A stretch of 45,900 nt of DNA from Arthrobacter sp. Bi26 (GTDB taxonomy: Bacteria; Actinomycetota; Actinomycetes; Actinomycetales; Micrococcaceae). The position numbers and the translations under genes were made by a program. Positions 7,958 through 16,554 of this stretch are shown piece after piece. The stretch lies in NCBI RefSeq assembly GCF_918697925.1, contig NZ_CAKKMF010000033.1, positions 1 through 45,900 on the forward strand, read 5' to 3'. Under the pieces are notes generated by a model. The model saw only the letters and a list, made by a program, of their open reading frames with translations, was not told the origin of the DNA and made no database searches. How positions within the stretch are numbered: position 1 is the first letter of the stretch; each line of letters opens with the position of its first letter.

Positions 7958-8293
7958 ATGCAGAAAATATCGATCGATGCCCTGGCCAGGCAGCAGGTCG
8001 CGGCTGCCCTCGCTGCAGGGAGCGGACGGGCCGCCGACACGGTGTTCGGCGGGCACGAGAAAGTTCTGCGCCAGACCGTCATGGCGTTCAGGGCCGGGAC
8101 ACAGCTGAGCGAGCACCAGAACCCCGGGGAGGCGACGGTGTTTGTGCTCCGCGGCTGTGTGCGCCTGCGGGCCGGCAACGAATCCTGGCAGGGCAAAACC
8201 GGCGATCTGCTGATTGTGCCGGAGGGGCTGCACAGCCTGGAAGCCGAGGAAGACTCTGCGATCTTGATGACGGTGGCCAAGATCAGGACCTGA
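7958..8293 (+). CDS. Small cupin-domain protein
   Basis: A 111-residue single-domain cupin. The first cupin motif is degenerate (LSEHQNPGEATVFVLRGCVRL) and the second is GDLLIVPEGLHSLEAEEDSA. Metal ligands that would normally be two His and a Glu are only partly present: H in SEHQ, E in GEAT, H in GLHSL. The N-terminus (ISIDALARQQVAAAL) is helical. Such stand-alone cupins often act as stress- or redox-related small binding proteins, but the substrate is unknown. A GTG six bases upstream is an alternative start; neither has a strong ribosome site. It lies 125 bases after acyP and probably has its own promoter. Confidence 0.8.
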   Translation: MQKISIDALARQQVAAALAAGSGRAADTVFGGHEKVLRQTVMAFRAGTQLSEHQNPGEATVFVLRGCVRLRAGNESWQGKTGDLLIVPEGLHSLEAEEDSAILMTVAKIRT

Positions 8294-8349
8294 ACCGCCC
8301 GCCCAATCCGGGTGGCCCGCAGCCATTCGAGACGAAGGAGAGGCCGAAA

Positions 8350-8468
8350 GTGAATTCCAGGGATGCCAGAGAGATCAGACATCTGCGCCCTTGCATGAAA
8401 GGGAGCGCACGGCAGGGGCCGGGACGATGACCGCCGTCGTGGTAACGCAGATCGGGGGCGCGACATGA
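8350..8468 (+). other. Two overlapping mini-ORFs upstream of the lipid kinase
   Basis: A GTG-initiated frame of 26 codons (8350-8430) follows GGAGAGGCCGAAA. Its stop overlaps an ATG (ATGA at 8427-8430) that opens a 13-codon frame, whose stop again overlaps the kinase start (ATGA at 8465-8468). The arrangement would couple translation of the kinase to the leader frames. No similarity supports the peptides themselves, so this is a positional observation only. Confidence 0.3.
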
Positions 8469-9832
8469 CCGTCATACCGTCCATCGAGGAGGTCCCGGAA
8501 ACCCGGCGCTGGTGGGCGAGGGCGGCTTACGTCGCGGTCCTCCTCGCGGTGGCTGTCCCTTTGGTGGCTGCAGGTTTGGCAGGCACCATTGCGCTGGTCA
8601 TGATCGATGCCGGCGCCGTGTTGGTGACTGTGGCTGCGATCTACTGGTTCCTCATCAGCCGCGGTTTCCTGCGCTGGTGTGCGTTGGCGCTCGCGGTACT
8701 GGCCCCGCTGGTGCTCGTGGTCCTACACATTCGGGCGGGCCTGCTGTGGGAGATGGTGCTCTCGGTTGGACTGGCGGCTGTTGCGGTGGTCTGTGCCCGC
8801 GCCGCCCTCCGGGAAAGGGGCGAGGGCAAGGCCATGGCTGAGTACCCCGCTCCCACCTGGCGGCATGCCTTCCTGGTGATGAATCCGCGTTCCGGCGGGG
8901 GCAAGGTGGTGAAGTTCGATCTCCAGCGCAAGGCCGAGGAACTCGGTGCGGAGGTGGCACTTCTTGAAGGTCCGGGACAGGTGGATGTCGATGCGCTGGC
9001 CCGGCAGGCGGTGGAGCGCGGGGCCGATCTGCTCGGCGTCGCCGGTGGGGACGGGACCCAGGCGCTGGTGGCCGGCATTGCGGCCGAGCACAACCTTCCG
9101 TTCCTGGTGATCAGCGCCGGCACCCGCAACCATTTCGCCCTGGACCTCGGGCTGGACCGGGAAGACCCGACGGGCTGCCTGGACGCCCTCCGGGACGGCG
9201 TGGAGCTTCACGTTGACCTCGGCAAGATCAACGGCCGCACCTTCGTCAACAACTCATCTTTCGGCGTGTACGCCGAGGTGGTGCAGAGCCCGGAGTACCG
9301 CGACGACAAGGCCGGTACCGTGCTGGAGATGCTTCCGGACCTGATCAGGGGCGCTAAGGGTGCGCGACTTCGAGCCCAGATGGACGGCTCAACCGTGGAC
9401 GGCCCCCAGGCGGTGCTGGTCAGCAATGGTCCGTACGGCAGCAACGACCTGGCCGGCCTGGGCCGCCGAACCCGGCTGGACCGCGGCGTTCTCGGCGCGG
9501 TGGCGCTCTCCGCCGCCAGCACCCGCGAAGCGGTGGGCCTGCTGCGCCGTGCCACGAAGCGCGGCCTGATCCAAGTCGCGGCGGCGGAGGTGGTGGTCGA
9601 CGCCGACGTGCCCGAGATCCCCGTCGGTGTGGACGGGGAGGCCCTGCTGATGAGCACGCCGGTGCGATGCAGCATCGAACCCCGCGCGCTGCGGGTACTG
9701 GTTCCGCGGAACCGTCCAGGCGTTCCGCCGGCCCAGCCCTCCCTGGACCTGGTCCGGCTCCGTGAGTTGGCATGGGGGCGGCACCCGACTGCGCCGTCCG
9801 CGCCGTCTGCGCCGGCGTCCGCGGGCGAGTGA
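8465..9832 (+). CDS. Diacylglycerol/lipid kinase family protein with N-terminal membrane helices
   Basis: A 455-residue protein. Residues ~15-120 contain three or four hydrophobic segments, unlike the soluble DgkB/YegS enzymes. The kinase domain starts near residue 137 with HAFLVMNPRSGGGK, the nucleotide-binding start of the family. The signature GVAGGDGTQALVAGI (about 195-209) and the ISAGTRNHFALDLGL block follow. FVNNSSFGVYAEVV, a beta-sandwich C-terminal half, and DADVPEIPVGVDGEALLMSTP complete the fold. The reaction would be ATP-dependent phosphorylation of diacylglycerol or a related lipid at the membrane. The start at 8465 overlaps a preceding mini-ORF by four bases. The methyltransferase gene follows 18 bases downstream, suggesting co-transcription. 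Confidence 0.9.
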   Translation: MTVIPSIEEVPETRRWWARAAYVAVLLAVAVPLVAAGLAGTIALVMIDAGAVLVTVAAIYWFLISRGFLRWCALALAVLAPLVLVVLHIRAGLLWEMVLSVGLAAVAVVCARAALRERGEGKAMAEYPAPTWRHAFLVMNPRSGGGKVVKFDLQRKAEELGAEVALLEGPGQVDVDALARQAVERGADLLGVAGGDGTQALVAGIAAEHNLPFLVISAGTRNHFALDLGLDREDPTGCLDALRDGVELHVDLGKINGRTFVNNSSFGVYAEVVQSPEYRDDKAGTVLEMLPDLIRGAKGARLRAQMDGSTVDGPQAVLVSNGPYGSNDLAGLGRRTRLDRGVLGAVALSAASTREAVGLLRRATKRGLIQVAAAEVVVDADVPEIPVGVDGEALLMSTPVRCSIEPRALRVLVPRNRPGVPPAQPSLDLVRLRELAWGRHPTAPSAPSAPASAGE

Positions 9833-9850
9833 CAGAGCCTCCCCAGGCGA

Positions 9851-10462
9851 GTGACCGTGTTGGACAGCCCCGCGGACAGCAAGGTGTGGACGGACTACAA
9901 CGCCGCCCAGTCGACGCGTTCCGTGCGCCAGTTGTGCCTTGACGCGATGGCCTTCGCCGGACCGGGCAACGGCCGCCGGGCCATTGATCTGGGCTGCGGC
10001 GCGGGCAAGGAAACCTTGGCGCTGCTCGACGGCGGCTGGCGGGTCCTCGCCGTCGATTCGCTCCCGGACACCCGGGACCTGCTGCTCGCAACCGTTCCCG
10101 CCGCGCTCGCCGAACAGTTGGAGATTGAGCTCAGCCCGTTCGAGGACCTTTCGCGGCTCCCGGAGGCGGGGCTCGTCCTGGCCAGCTATTCGCTGCCGTT
10201 CGTCCACCCGGCGAACTTCGGCCATGTCTGGCGGATGCTGCTGGGGGCGCTTCTGCCAGACGGCGTCATTGCTGTGAACCTGTTTGGGGACCGGGACTCC
10301 TGGGCCGTCATTCCCGAGTGGAACTTCCACACCGAGGCCGACGCCCGGGGGCTCTTTGCCGGACTGAAGATCCTGAAGTTTGAGGTGTTCGACGACGACG
10401 GTCAATCGTTCCGCGGGCCCAAGCACTGGCAAATATTCGATGTGATCGCCCGGAAGGCGTGA
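9851..10462 (+). CDS. Class I SAM-dependent methyltransferase
   Basis: A 203-residue enzyme. Motif I, AIDLGCGAGKETLALLDGG (residues ~44-62), binds S-adenosylmethionine. VLAVDSLPD supplies the acidic residue that holds the ribose, and VLASYSLPFVHPANF is the post-motif strand. The C-terminal half has FGDRDSWAV and a terminal FDVIARKA strand, as in TehB/UbiE-like folds. The acceptor is unknown. The start is a GTG (GTGACCGTG); a second GTG six bases on is possible. It follows the lipid kinase by 18 bases and is convergent with the PucR-type regulator, separated by 117 bases. Confidence 0.88.
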   Translation: MTVLDSPADSKVWTDYNAAQSTRSVRQLCLDAMAFAGPGNGRRAIDLGCGAGKETLALLDGGWRVLAVDSLPDTRDLLLATVPAALAEQLEIELSPFEDLSRLPEAGLVLASYSLPFVHPANFGHVWRMLLGALLPDGVIAVNLFGDRDSWAVIPEWNFHTEADARGLFAGLKILKFEVFDDDGQSFRGPKHWQIFDVIARKA

Positions 10463-10579
10463 GCGGCCGGGCGTGAGCTGCCGGCGGGCGGACGTCACGG
10501 AAGGCAGACTTTGAGGCCCCGGCAAGATGGGGATCCGCGGATTCCGGGCAGATCTAGCCTGAACCGTGTGAGCCAGCCA

Positions 10580-12232
10580 CTAGTTGTGTCTTGCCCATAA
10601 CTGCAGCCACACGAGCAGGCGCGTTTCGGCGTCGTCGAGGTCTATGCCGAAGAGCGGCTCCACCCGGGACAAGCGGTAGCGGACCGTGTTGACGTGCACG
10701 TCCAGCGACTTGGCGGCGTCGATCGCGTTTCCGCCGCAGCTCAGGTAGGCGTAGATGGTTTCCTCGAACGATTTCTTATGCTGTTCGTCGTACGCCGCGA
10801 TACTGAGGGCATGCGCCCCGGGCAGCTGGCCGGCGGCCGTCAGCGACGAGACGACCTGGCGCAGCTGCAGACGCGAGCCGAGGGAGTCGTCGTCGGCCAC
10901 GATGTCATCGGAATCGGCGGCTATGCGCCCTTCCGCGACGTTGCGTACAAGCTCGGACAGGACCAGTTCCGCGTTGACCCTGGACTCCTCCAAACGGTCG
11001 ATCGTCGCTGAGCCGCCCAGCGCCGCCAGGACCGGGCGCGAGAGAAGCCGGCGCGCATTCTGCACGATTTTCAGTATCGCGTTGCGTTGGAATTGTCGCG
11101 AAGATTCGGTGGTTTGCGGCAGGACGATGTAAACGATGTTGTCCGAGAGCCCGCAGATAGCCGAGGGCAGCCGGATGGCGCAGGCGGTCCGGATGGTATC
11201 GAAGAGCCGGAGGCGGGACTGCAGCGTTTCGGCCGCGATGGCATCGGACGGCCAGACGCCCAGGGCCGCAACACGGATCGACGGCGCCGAGATCCCGAGC
11301 CTGATGGCCGCCAGCTCGGCGCGTTTCGGATCGAACAGCAGCGGCTGGACCAGGTCTATCTGGCGCGTGAGGTTCGAGACGTAGGTGGTCCGTTTGTGCA
11401 GGATGTGGAGCGCGGCCACGTTGGCGGCCTCCCGCAGGATCCGGTCGGCGTCCTCGTTGTGGTGGTTCGCCAGTTCAAGGAGCCAGAGCGAGCCCAGAAC
11501 GGAGCCGCCGGCCCGGATCGCGATGGCCGTGCGCCGGAGCAGGGGATCCTGCGTCACCACGTCCAGGGCGTCTGTGGCGGCATGGACCCGACGGTAGTCG
11601 TTATCCGTTTCCACGGAATGCGGTACCTGCAGACTCAGGATGGAACTCCTGCGCGTCTCGTCAATGGGTTGGTCCGGGAGGGTCGAATACGCCAGGATCG
11701 TCTGCTCGGGATCGGCGATCGCGATGGCACCGCCGGCTTGGGCCGCCACCGTGTTGGCGAGGTCGAACAGGTCCCCGGGGCGGATGTCCACCAGGGTCCG
11801 TCCAGATTGCCGGTGCGGGATGACGGCGGCATCCATGATCTCCGCGAGCTGGTTCCACGGCACCGAGTCGGAGGCCCGGAAAAGTGCCATCCCGTTGTCC
11901 CGGGCCGCTGCCCGCAACACTTCGTCCGAGGTGCCGTTGGATTTGTAAACGATCGCCACGTAGCCGGCGTCGCTTAGCTCCCGAACTTTCGCGCCCAGAC
12001 GTTTCCCGGTAAGGGACAACCCGATGGCCAGGGCAACCGCACCCGGAAACTTGGTAGGCCGGGCCGTCGAGTCATAGAGAACAGAGCCGGCAACGATTTG
12101 CCGGTCATCGGACGGCATTTCCACGAGGCTGACAATTTCCGAACCCGCCGAGCGGGCGACGTCGGCCAGCGTAGGCAGCGCGTGCCTTTCCACCGCCGGC
12201 GTCGTCACGGGGACACCGCATCTGTTTGGCAT
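10580..12232 (-). CDS. PucR-family transcriptional regulator
   Basis: A 550-residue regulator. The C-terminal ~60 residues contain the PucR helix-turn-helix: YAYLSCGGNAIDAAKSLDVH then VNTVRYRLSRVEPLFGIDLD. A GGDEF-like/CdaR middle region occupies roughly 270-420 (RVAALGVWPSDA, CGLSDNIVYIVLP). The N-terminal half contains a PucR-type sensor region plus a GAF-like stretch (AIAIADPEQTILAYSTLPDQ). Members of this family control uptake and use of nitrogen compounds or hydroxy acids. It is divergent from the hydroxy-acid dehydrogenase/ABC operon across 107 bases, so it very likely controls that operon. The ATG at 12232 has a weak ribosome site; a GTG seven codons in is an alternative. Confidence 0.9.
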   Translation of the reverse strand: MPNRCGVPVTTPAVERHALPTLADVARSAGSEIVSLVEMPSDDRQIVAGSVLYDSTARPTKFPGAVALAIGLSLTGKRLGAKVRELSDAGYVAIVYKSNGTSDEVLRAAARDNGMALFRASDSVPWNQLAEIMDAAVIPHRQSGRTLVDIRPGDLFDLANTVAAQAGGAIAIADPEQTILAYSTLPDQPIDETRRSSILSLQVPHSVETDNDYRRVHAATDALDVVTQDPLLRRTAIAIRAGGSVLGSLWLLELANHHNEDADRILREAANVAALHILHKRTTYVSNLTRQIDLVQPLLFDPKRAELAAIRLGISAPSIRVAALGVWPSDAIAAETLQSRLRLFDTIRTACAIRLPSAICGLSDNIVYIVLPQTTESSRQFQRNAILKIVQNARRLLSRPVLAALGGSATIDRLEESRVNAELVLSELVRNVAEGRIAADSDDIVADDDSLGSRLQLRQVVSSLTAAGQLPGAHALSIAAYDEQHKKSFEETIYAYLSCGGNAIDAAKSLDVHVNTVRYRLSRVEPLFGIDLDDAETRLLVWLQLWARHN

Positions 12233-12240
12233 TCGCTACT

Positions 12241-12341
12241 AATGACGGCCCCCTCAATTTGTCGATAACTCCATAGTGGTGCGGAGTTTCATTTCCTACG
12301 CTGAACCATAACGTAGGACAGCAAAACGGAAGGCCGTCATT
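12241..12341. promoter_or_regulatory. Divergent regulatory region with three nested inverted repeats
   Basis: Between the PucR-type gene and the dehydrogenase lie three inverted repeats. The outer pair is AATGACGGCC (12241-12250) and GGCCGTCATT (12332-12341), so both genes carry GGCCGTCATT at or just before their starts. Inside are AACTCC-N10-GGAGTT (12267-12288) and CCTACG-N11-CGTAGG (12295-12317). These are plausible binding sites for the neighbouring regulator. Which one is used cannot be told from sequence alone. Confidence 0.55.
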
Positions 12342-13611
12342 GAAAATCAGCGAAGCCAAGCAGCTCATCCAGGTCAAAGCCCCGGTGATATCCCGCCGAC
12401 GCCGGGTGCTGGCCAACGCTTTCAATGTCGAGGAATACCGGCAATCGGCGCGCAAGGTCCTGCCGGCAGGGATTTTCGACTACCTCGACGGCGGATCGGA
12501 AGACGAAGTGACGCTCCGCCGCAATCGAGCCGTCTTCGACGCGTGGGCCCTCATGCCCAGCTGGGGCCCGGTGTCCGGACCCGACACGACGACCACCCTG
12601 CTCGGAAAAGAAAGCGCGCTGCCGCTCACGTTGACCCCCACCGGGGCCACCCGGCTGTTCCACCCTGAGGGCGAGCTCGCCGTCGCGGCTGCCGCCAACC
12701 GGGCCCGCATCCCCTACGGGCTGGCCGGACTGAGCACCGTGGCCATGGAAACGATCACAGAGCACCACCCGACCCTTGACCGCTGGTTCAACTTTGGGCT
12801 CACCTCCGACGCCCAGGCGCTGAAGGACAAACTTGCCCGTTGCGAGGCCGCCGGATTCACCACCCTGATTATCGGAGTCGATACACGAGCTCTGGGTTCG
12901 AGGGAGAGGGACCTCCACAACGGCTTCACCGCGCCCCCCGCTCTAACGCTTTCAACCATCGCGGACATCGCCCGCCGTCCCTCGTGGTGGATCAATTTCC
13001 TGAAGTCGGACGGAATCAGTTTTCCCAATCTGGATCCGCGCAGTGCCGCAGCCACCTCCGTGGTCACCCCGTCCATGTGGCAGCACATTCTTGGCCACTC
13101 GGATGCGACGAGCGGATGGAAGGAACTGGAAGCCTTGCGTCAGGCTTGGCACGGCAAGATCGTGCTCAAGGGCTGCGTCAACCCTGCCGACGTGGCAAAG
13201 GCCTCCCGTATTGGCTTGGACGCCGTCCAGCTGAGCAACCATGGCGGACGCCAACTCGACCACATGCTGAGCCCCATGGATGTCCTCCAGGAATCGCGGC
13301 AGCGGGTGGGCGACTCGATCGAGATCTACGTGGACTCCGGCATCCGCCGGGGCAGCGACATCCTCAAAGCGTTGGCGTTGGGTGCCGACGCCTGCTCGAT
13401 CGGCAGGGCCTACCTGTACGGGTTGGTGGCGGCCGGATCGCCGGGCGTCGGGCGCATCATTGAGATCTTCGGGGACGAACTGCGGCGTACGATGACGTTG
13501 GTAGGCGTTTCCAGCATTTCCGAGTTGAAAGCACGAGGCGGGGAAATTCTGCGGGACATCCGTCGCTCTGGAGAAATCCTTGAAAATACAGCGTCGGGCA
13601 ACACGATTTGA
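12340..13611 (+). CDS. FMN-dependent alpha-hydroxy-acid dehydrogenase (LldD/glycolate oxidase family)
   Basis: A 423-residue flavoenzyme that should oxidise an L-2-hydroxy acid to the 2-keto acid. Family landmarks are GIFDYLDGGSEDEVTLRRNR (residues ~46-65), LTLTPTGATRLFHPEGE, the phosphate/FMN Lys in GKIVLKGCVNPADV, and the active-site His in LSNHGGRQLDH (about residue 300). YVDSGIRRGSDILKALALGA and DACSIGRAYLYG form the flavin-phosphate site. Substrate-specific loops differ from LldD (LDRWFNFGL replaces the usual PRWFQLY), so lactate is not certain. The TTG start at 12340 follows GGAAGG and sits inside the outer inverted repeat; a downstream GTG is possible. It leads an operon with an ABC importer. 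Confidence 0.88.
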   Translation: MKISEAKQLIQVKAPVISRRRRVLANAFNVEEYRQSARKVLPAGIFDYLDGGSEDEVTLRRNRAVFDAWALMPSWGPVSGPDTTTTLLGKESALPLTLTPTGATRLFHPEGELAVAAAANRARIPYGLAGLSTVAMETITEHHPTLDRWFNFGLTSDAQALKDKLARCEAAGFTTLIIGVDTRALGSRERDLHNGFTAPPALTLSTIADIARRPSWWINFLKSDGISFPNLDPRSAAATSVVTPSMWQHILGHSDATSGWKELEALRQAWHGKIVLKGCVNPADVAKASRIGLDAVQLSNHGGRQLDHMLSPMDVLQESRQRVGDSIEIYVDSGIRRGSDILKALALGADACSIGRAYLYGLVAAGSPGVGRIIEIFGDELRRTMTLVGVSSISELKARGGEILRDIRRSGEILENTASGNTI

Positions 13612-13641
13612 TGAGTTCTGAACAAGCAGCCATGCAGTGCC

Positions 13642-13661
13642 CTCCCGCAGCGTTGCGGGAG
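13642..13661 (+). other. Hairpin between dehydrogenase and binding-protein genes
   Basis: CTCCCGCA-GCGT-TGCGGGAG forms an eight-pair GC-rich stem with a four-base loop, with no T-run after it. Being inside an operon, and just before a gene that usually needs higher expression than its neighbours, it may serve as a partial terminator or as a block to mRNA decay. Confidence 0.55.
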
Positions 13662-13692
13662 CCTAGAGGATCCCTGAACAGCTAAGGAAACC

Positions 13693-14595
13693 ATGCGCAC
13701 CCGATACCTACTCCCCGTCCTCACCATAGCCACGGCGCTCTCGCTTTCCGGCTGCGTCAACAACAGCGAACCGGCCGCCACTGGCGGGGCGTCCGGAACC
13801 GCCGACGCCATCGACGTGAAAAAGAATGACTCGATTGCCGCGTCGCTTCCGGAGAAAATCAAGAGTGCCGGCGTGCTCAATGTCGGCATGGCTAACAACT
13901 ACCCGCCCAACGAGTTCAAGGACGATAACGGTGCGCCGGCAGGCTGGTCAGTGGACCTTACCAACGCCTTGGGTCAGGTTATGGGCTTGAAGGTCAATTT
14001 CGATATCGGCACCTTCGACAACATTCTTCCGGCGGTGAAGGCCGGAAAGGATGACATGGGCATGTCCTCCTTCACGGACACCCTGGAACGCGAAAAGCAG
14101 GTGGATTTCGTGAACTACTACTCCGCCGGCATCCAGTGGGCTTCGCCGAAGGGCAAGACCGTGGACCCCAATAACGCGTGCGGGCTCAAAGTCGCTGTCC
14201 AGGCAACCACCTATGAGGACACTCACGAAGTGCCCGCAAAATCGAAGGCCTGCACCGACGCCGGCAAACCGGCCATCACCATCTTCAAGTACGACGCGCA
14301 GGACCAGGCGACCAACGCCCTTGTGGTCGGACAGGTCGATGCCATGAGCGCCGATTCGCCCGTGACTCTCTATGCCATCTCCAAGACCAACGACAAGCTG
14401 CAGACCGCCGGCGACGCCTTCGAAGTGGCGCCGTACGGGATCCCCGTGGCCAAGGGCAGTGAATTTACGCCGGTCCTCCAGAAGGCCCTCCAGGCGCTGA
14501 TCGACGATGGTACCTACAACAAGATCCTGTCCAAGTGGGGCGTGGAAGCCGGCGGAGTCAAGACGGCGGACCTCAACGTGGCAGCCAAAGGGTGA
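13693..14595 (+). CDS. Amino-acid-type ABC transporter substrate-binding lipoprotein
   Basis: A 300-residue exported binding protein. The signal peptide ends at lipobox LSLSGC (Cys about residue 21). The mature part is a family-3 solute-binding protein: KIKSAGVLNVGMANNYPPNE, GWSVDLTNALGQVMGLKVNF, ILPAVKAGKDDMGMSSFTDT and REKQVDFVNYYSAGIQWASP. The C-terminus has the hinge-returning strands and ALQALIDDGTYNKILSKWGV. The ligand would be a polar amino acid or a related small acid. Upstream AAGGAAACC is a good ribosome site. It is followed after six bases by the permease. The neighbouring hydroxy-acid dehydrogenase suggests an unusual ligand, for example a hydroxy acid, but that is inference. Confidence 0.93.
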   Translation: MRTRYLLPVLTIATALSLSGCVNNSEPAATGGASGTADAIDVKKNDSIAASLPEKIKSAGVLNVGMANNYPPNEFKDDNGAPAGWSVDLTNALGQVMGLKVNFDIGTFDNILPAVKAGKDDMGMSSFTDTLEREKQVDFVNYYSAGIQWASPKGKTVDPNNACGLKVAVQATTYEDTHEVPAKSKACTDAGKPAITIFKYDAQDQATNALVVGQVDAMSADSPVTLYAISKTNDKLQTAGDAFEVAPYGIPVAKGSEFTPVLQKALQALIDDGTYNKILSKWGVEAGGVKTADLNVAAKG

Positions 14596-14601
14596 TAGCA
14601 C

Positions 14602-15621
14602 ATGAGCGAGCCGGAATCCGACCGGATGATTGAGGCGGAACCGGGCAGGACGCCGCGGGCCGGCAGGGGACGGGACGCGGACAACGCGCCGCCGGAGGCG
14701 ATCGTGGCGATCCCGCTGCGGCACCCGTGGCGGATTCTGATTGCCGTGGTGCTGCTGCTTGGGCTGGCGGTCTTTGTGTTGGACGCCGCGCAACGTGCAG
14801 ACTACGGCTGGCCCGACGTCGGCAAGTACATCTTCGACCGCCGGATCAGCCAGGCTGCGTGGGTGACGTTGTGGCTGACCATCTACTCGATGATCGGCGC
14901 TATCGTCATCGGCCTGCTGCTGGCCATCATGCGCCTCTCGCCGAACCCGGTGCTGAAGAGCATCGCCTGGCTGTACATCTGGATTTTCCGGGGAACTCCC
15001 GTTTATGTGCAGCTCGTGTTCTGGGGCATCGTGTCCCTGATCTATCCGGTGTTTACACTGGGTATTCCATTCACGACGCCGTGGGTCACCGTCCCGAACG
15101 AGATCTTCACAAACCTGTTTATCACCGCCGTGATCGGGCTGGCCCTGAATGAAGCCGCCTACATGTCTGAAATCGTGCGTGCAGGCCTGCTGTCAGTGGA
15201 CGAGGGCCAGGAGGAAGCGTCGACGGCGCTGGCCATGTCCTGGGGGCAGACCATGCGGTACGTCGTGGTGCCGCAGGCCATGAAGATCATCATTCCGCCT
15301 ACCGGCAACGAAGTGATTTCGATGCTCAAGACCACCTCCCTGGTGGCCGCGATTCCGTTGAGCGTTGACCTTTACGGCGTGTCCCGCGGTATTTCCGCGG
15401 TGACGTTCACTCCTGTGCCGCTGCTGATTGTGGCTTCCCTTTGGTACCTGCTCTTCACCTCCGTCCTGATGGTGGGACAGCACTTCATTGAAAAGCGGTT
15501 CTCCCGGGGAACCGGGCGGGTCAAGACGGGCAAGGAACCGGCGGCACCGGAGGCACCACCCACTGCGGGGCCCGGCGCCCCGGGTGCACCGCTCGGCACA
15601 GACTTTGGAGGAAGAGGATGA
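14602..15621 (+). CDS. Polar amino-acid-type ABC transporter permease (HisM/GlnP family)
   Basis: A 339-residue inner-membrane protein. A cytoplasmic N-terminal stretch of ~35 polar residues precedes the first helix ([20 protein letters not shown]). Further helices include [20 protein letters not shown] and [20 protein letters not shown]. The EAA loop is [20 protein letters not shown], which contacts the ATPase. The family version with a single permease acting as a homodimer is likely, as no second permease gene is present. The C-terminus carries a Gly/Pro-rich tail. The stop overlaps the ATPase start by four bases (ATGA), so the pair is translationally coupled. Confidence 0.93.
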   Translation: MSEPESDRMIEAEPGRTPRAGRGRDADNAPPEAIVAIPLRHPWRILIAVVLLLGLAVFVLDAAQRADYGWPDVGKYIFDRRISQAAWVTLWLTIYSMIGAIVIGLLLAIMRLSPNPVLKSIAWLYIWIFRGTPVYVQLVFWGIVSLIYPVFTLGIPFTTPWVTVPNEIFTNLFITAVIGLALNEAAYMSEIVRAGLLSVDEGQEEASTALAMSWGQTMRYVVVPQAMKIIIPPTGNEVISMLKTTSLVAAIPLSVDLYGVSRGISAVTFTPVPLLIVASLWYLLFTSVLMVGQHFIEKRFSRGTGRVKTGKEPAAPEAPPTAGPGAPGAPLGTDFGGRG

Positions 15622-16385
15622 CGGACGTGCCAATGGTGCTTGCGGAGAAGGTTTCCAAGAATTTCGGCACCAACAGGGTCTTGCGCGGGATCAGCCTGGA
15701 GGTCGACACCGGGGAGGTTCTTTGCATTGTGGGGCCCAGCGGTTCGGGTAAGTCGACGTTCCTGCGGTGTATCAACCACCTGGAACGCGTTGATGGCGGC
15801 CGGCTTTCGGTCGACGGACAGCTGGTCGGCTACCGTCAAAAAGGCGAAAAGCTCTACGAACTCAAGCTCAAGGAAGCGGCTTTCCAACGCCAGGAAATCG
15901 GGATGGTCTTCCAACGATTCAACCTGTTTCCGCACCTGACCGCGGTGGAGAACATCACCCTTGCTCCCATGCGGGTGAAAGGTCTTTCTAAGACCAAAGC
16001 CACTGCCCGGGCCAAGGAACTCCTAGAGCGTGTGGGGCTGGGAGATAAGGGTGATGCCTATCCGGCCCACCTTTCGGGCGGCCAGCAGCAGCGGGTGGCC
16101 ATTGCCCGTGCCCTGGCAATGGATCCCAAGCTGATGCTCTTCGATGAGCCCACAAGCGCCCTGGACCCGGAGCTGGTGGGGGAAGTGCTGGACGTCATGA
16201 AGGAACTGGCCAAGAGCGGCATGACCATGATCGTGGTGACGCACGAGATGGGGTTCGCCCGCGAAGTGGCGGACACCTTGGTGTTCATGGATGAAGGAGT
16301 GGTGGTGGAGGCCGGAGCTCCCCGCCAGATCCTGAGCGATCCGCAGCACGACCGGACCAAGGCATTCCTGTCCAAGGTGCTCTGA
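15618..16385 (+). CDS. Polar amino-acid-type ABC transporter ATP-binding protein
   Basis: A 255-residue ATPase that powers the importer. All motifs are intact: Walker [10 protein letters not shown] (residues ~37-45), Q-loop in [18 protein letters not shown], signature [20 protein letters not shown], Walker [15 protein letters not shown] and the H-loop in [20 protein letters not shown]. The close match to the GlnQ/HisP pattern supports the amino-acid-importer class. GGAGGAAGAGG just before the ATG is a strong ribosome site. An insertion of ~20 residues after the first strands ([20 protein letters not shown]) is the usual one for the hydroxy/polar amino acid subgroup. It ends the operon. Confidence 0.95.
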   Translation: MTDVPMVLAEKVSKNFGTNRVLRGISLEVDTGEVLCIVGPSGSGKSTFLRCINHLERVDGGRLSVDGQLVGYRQKGEKLYELKLKEAAFQRQEIGMVFQRFNLFPHLTAVENITLAPMRVKGLSKTKATARAKELLERVGLGDKGDAYPAHLSGGQQQRVAIARALAMDPKLMLFDEPTSALDPELVGEVLDVMKELAKSGMTMIVVTHEMGFAREVADTLVFMDEGVVVEAGAPRQILSDPQHDRTKAFLSKVL

Positions 16386-16554
16386 CGCCGGCGACCGCCG
16401 GCGAGTGACAGCGTGAACCCGGCGTGAGCCGAAAGCTATACTTCGAAGAATCCGAAGTTGGCGCTGCCGTGGCCGGTGCATTCCTGGGAAATGGGGCGAT
16501 CATGACGTGGTACCGATCATCCAAGGGCCCTGTCCTATCCGCCCGGCAGGCTGC

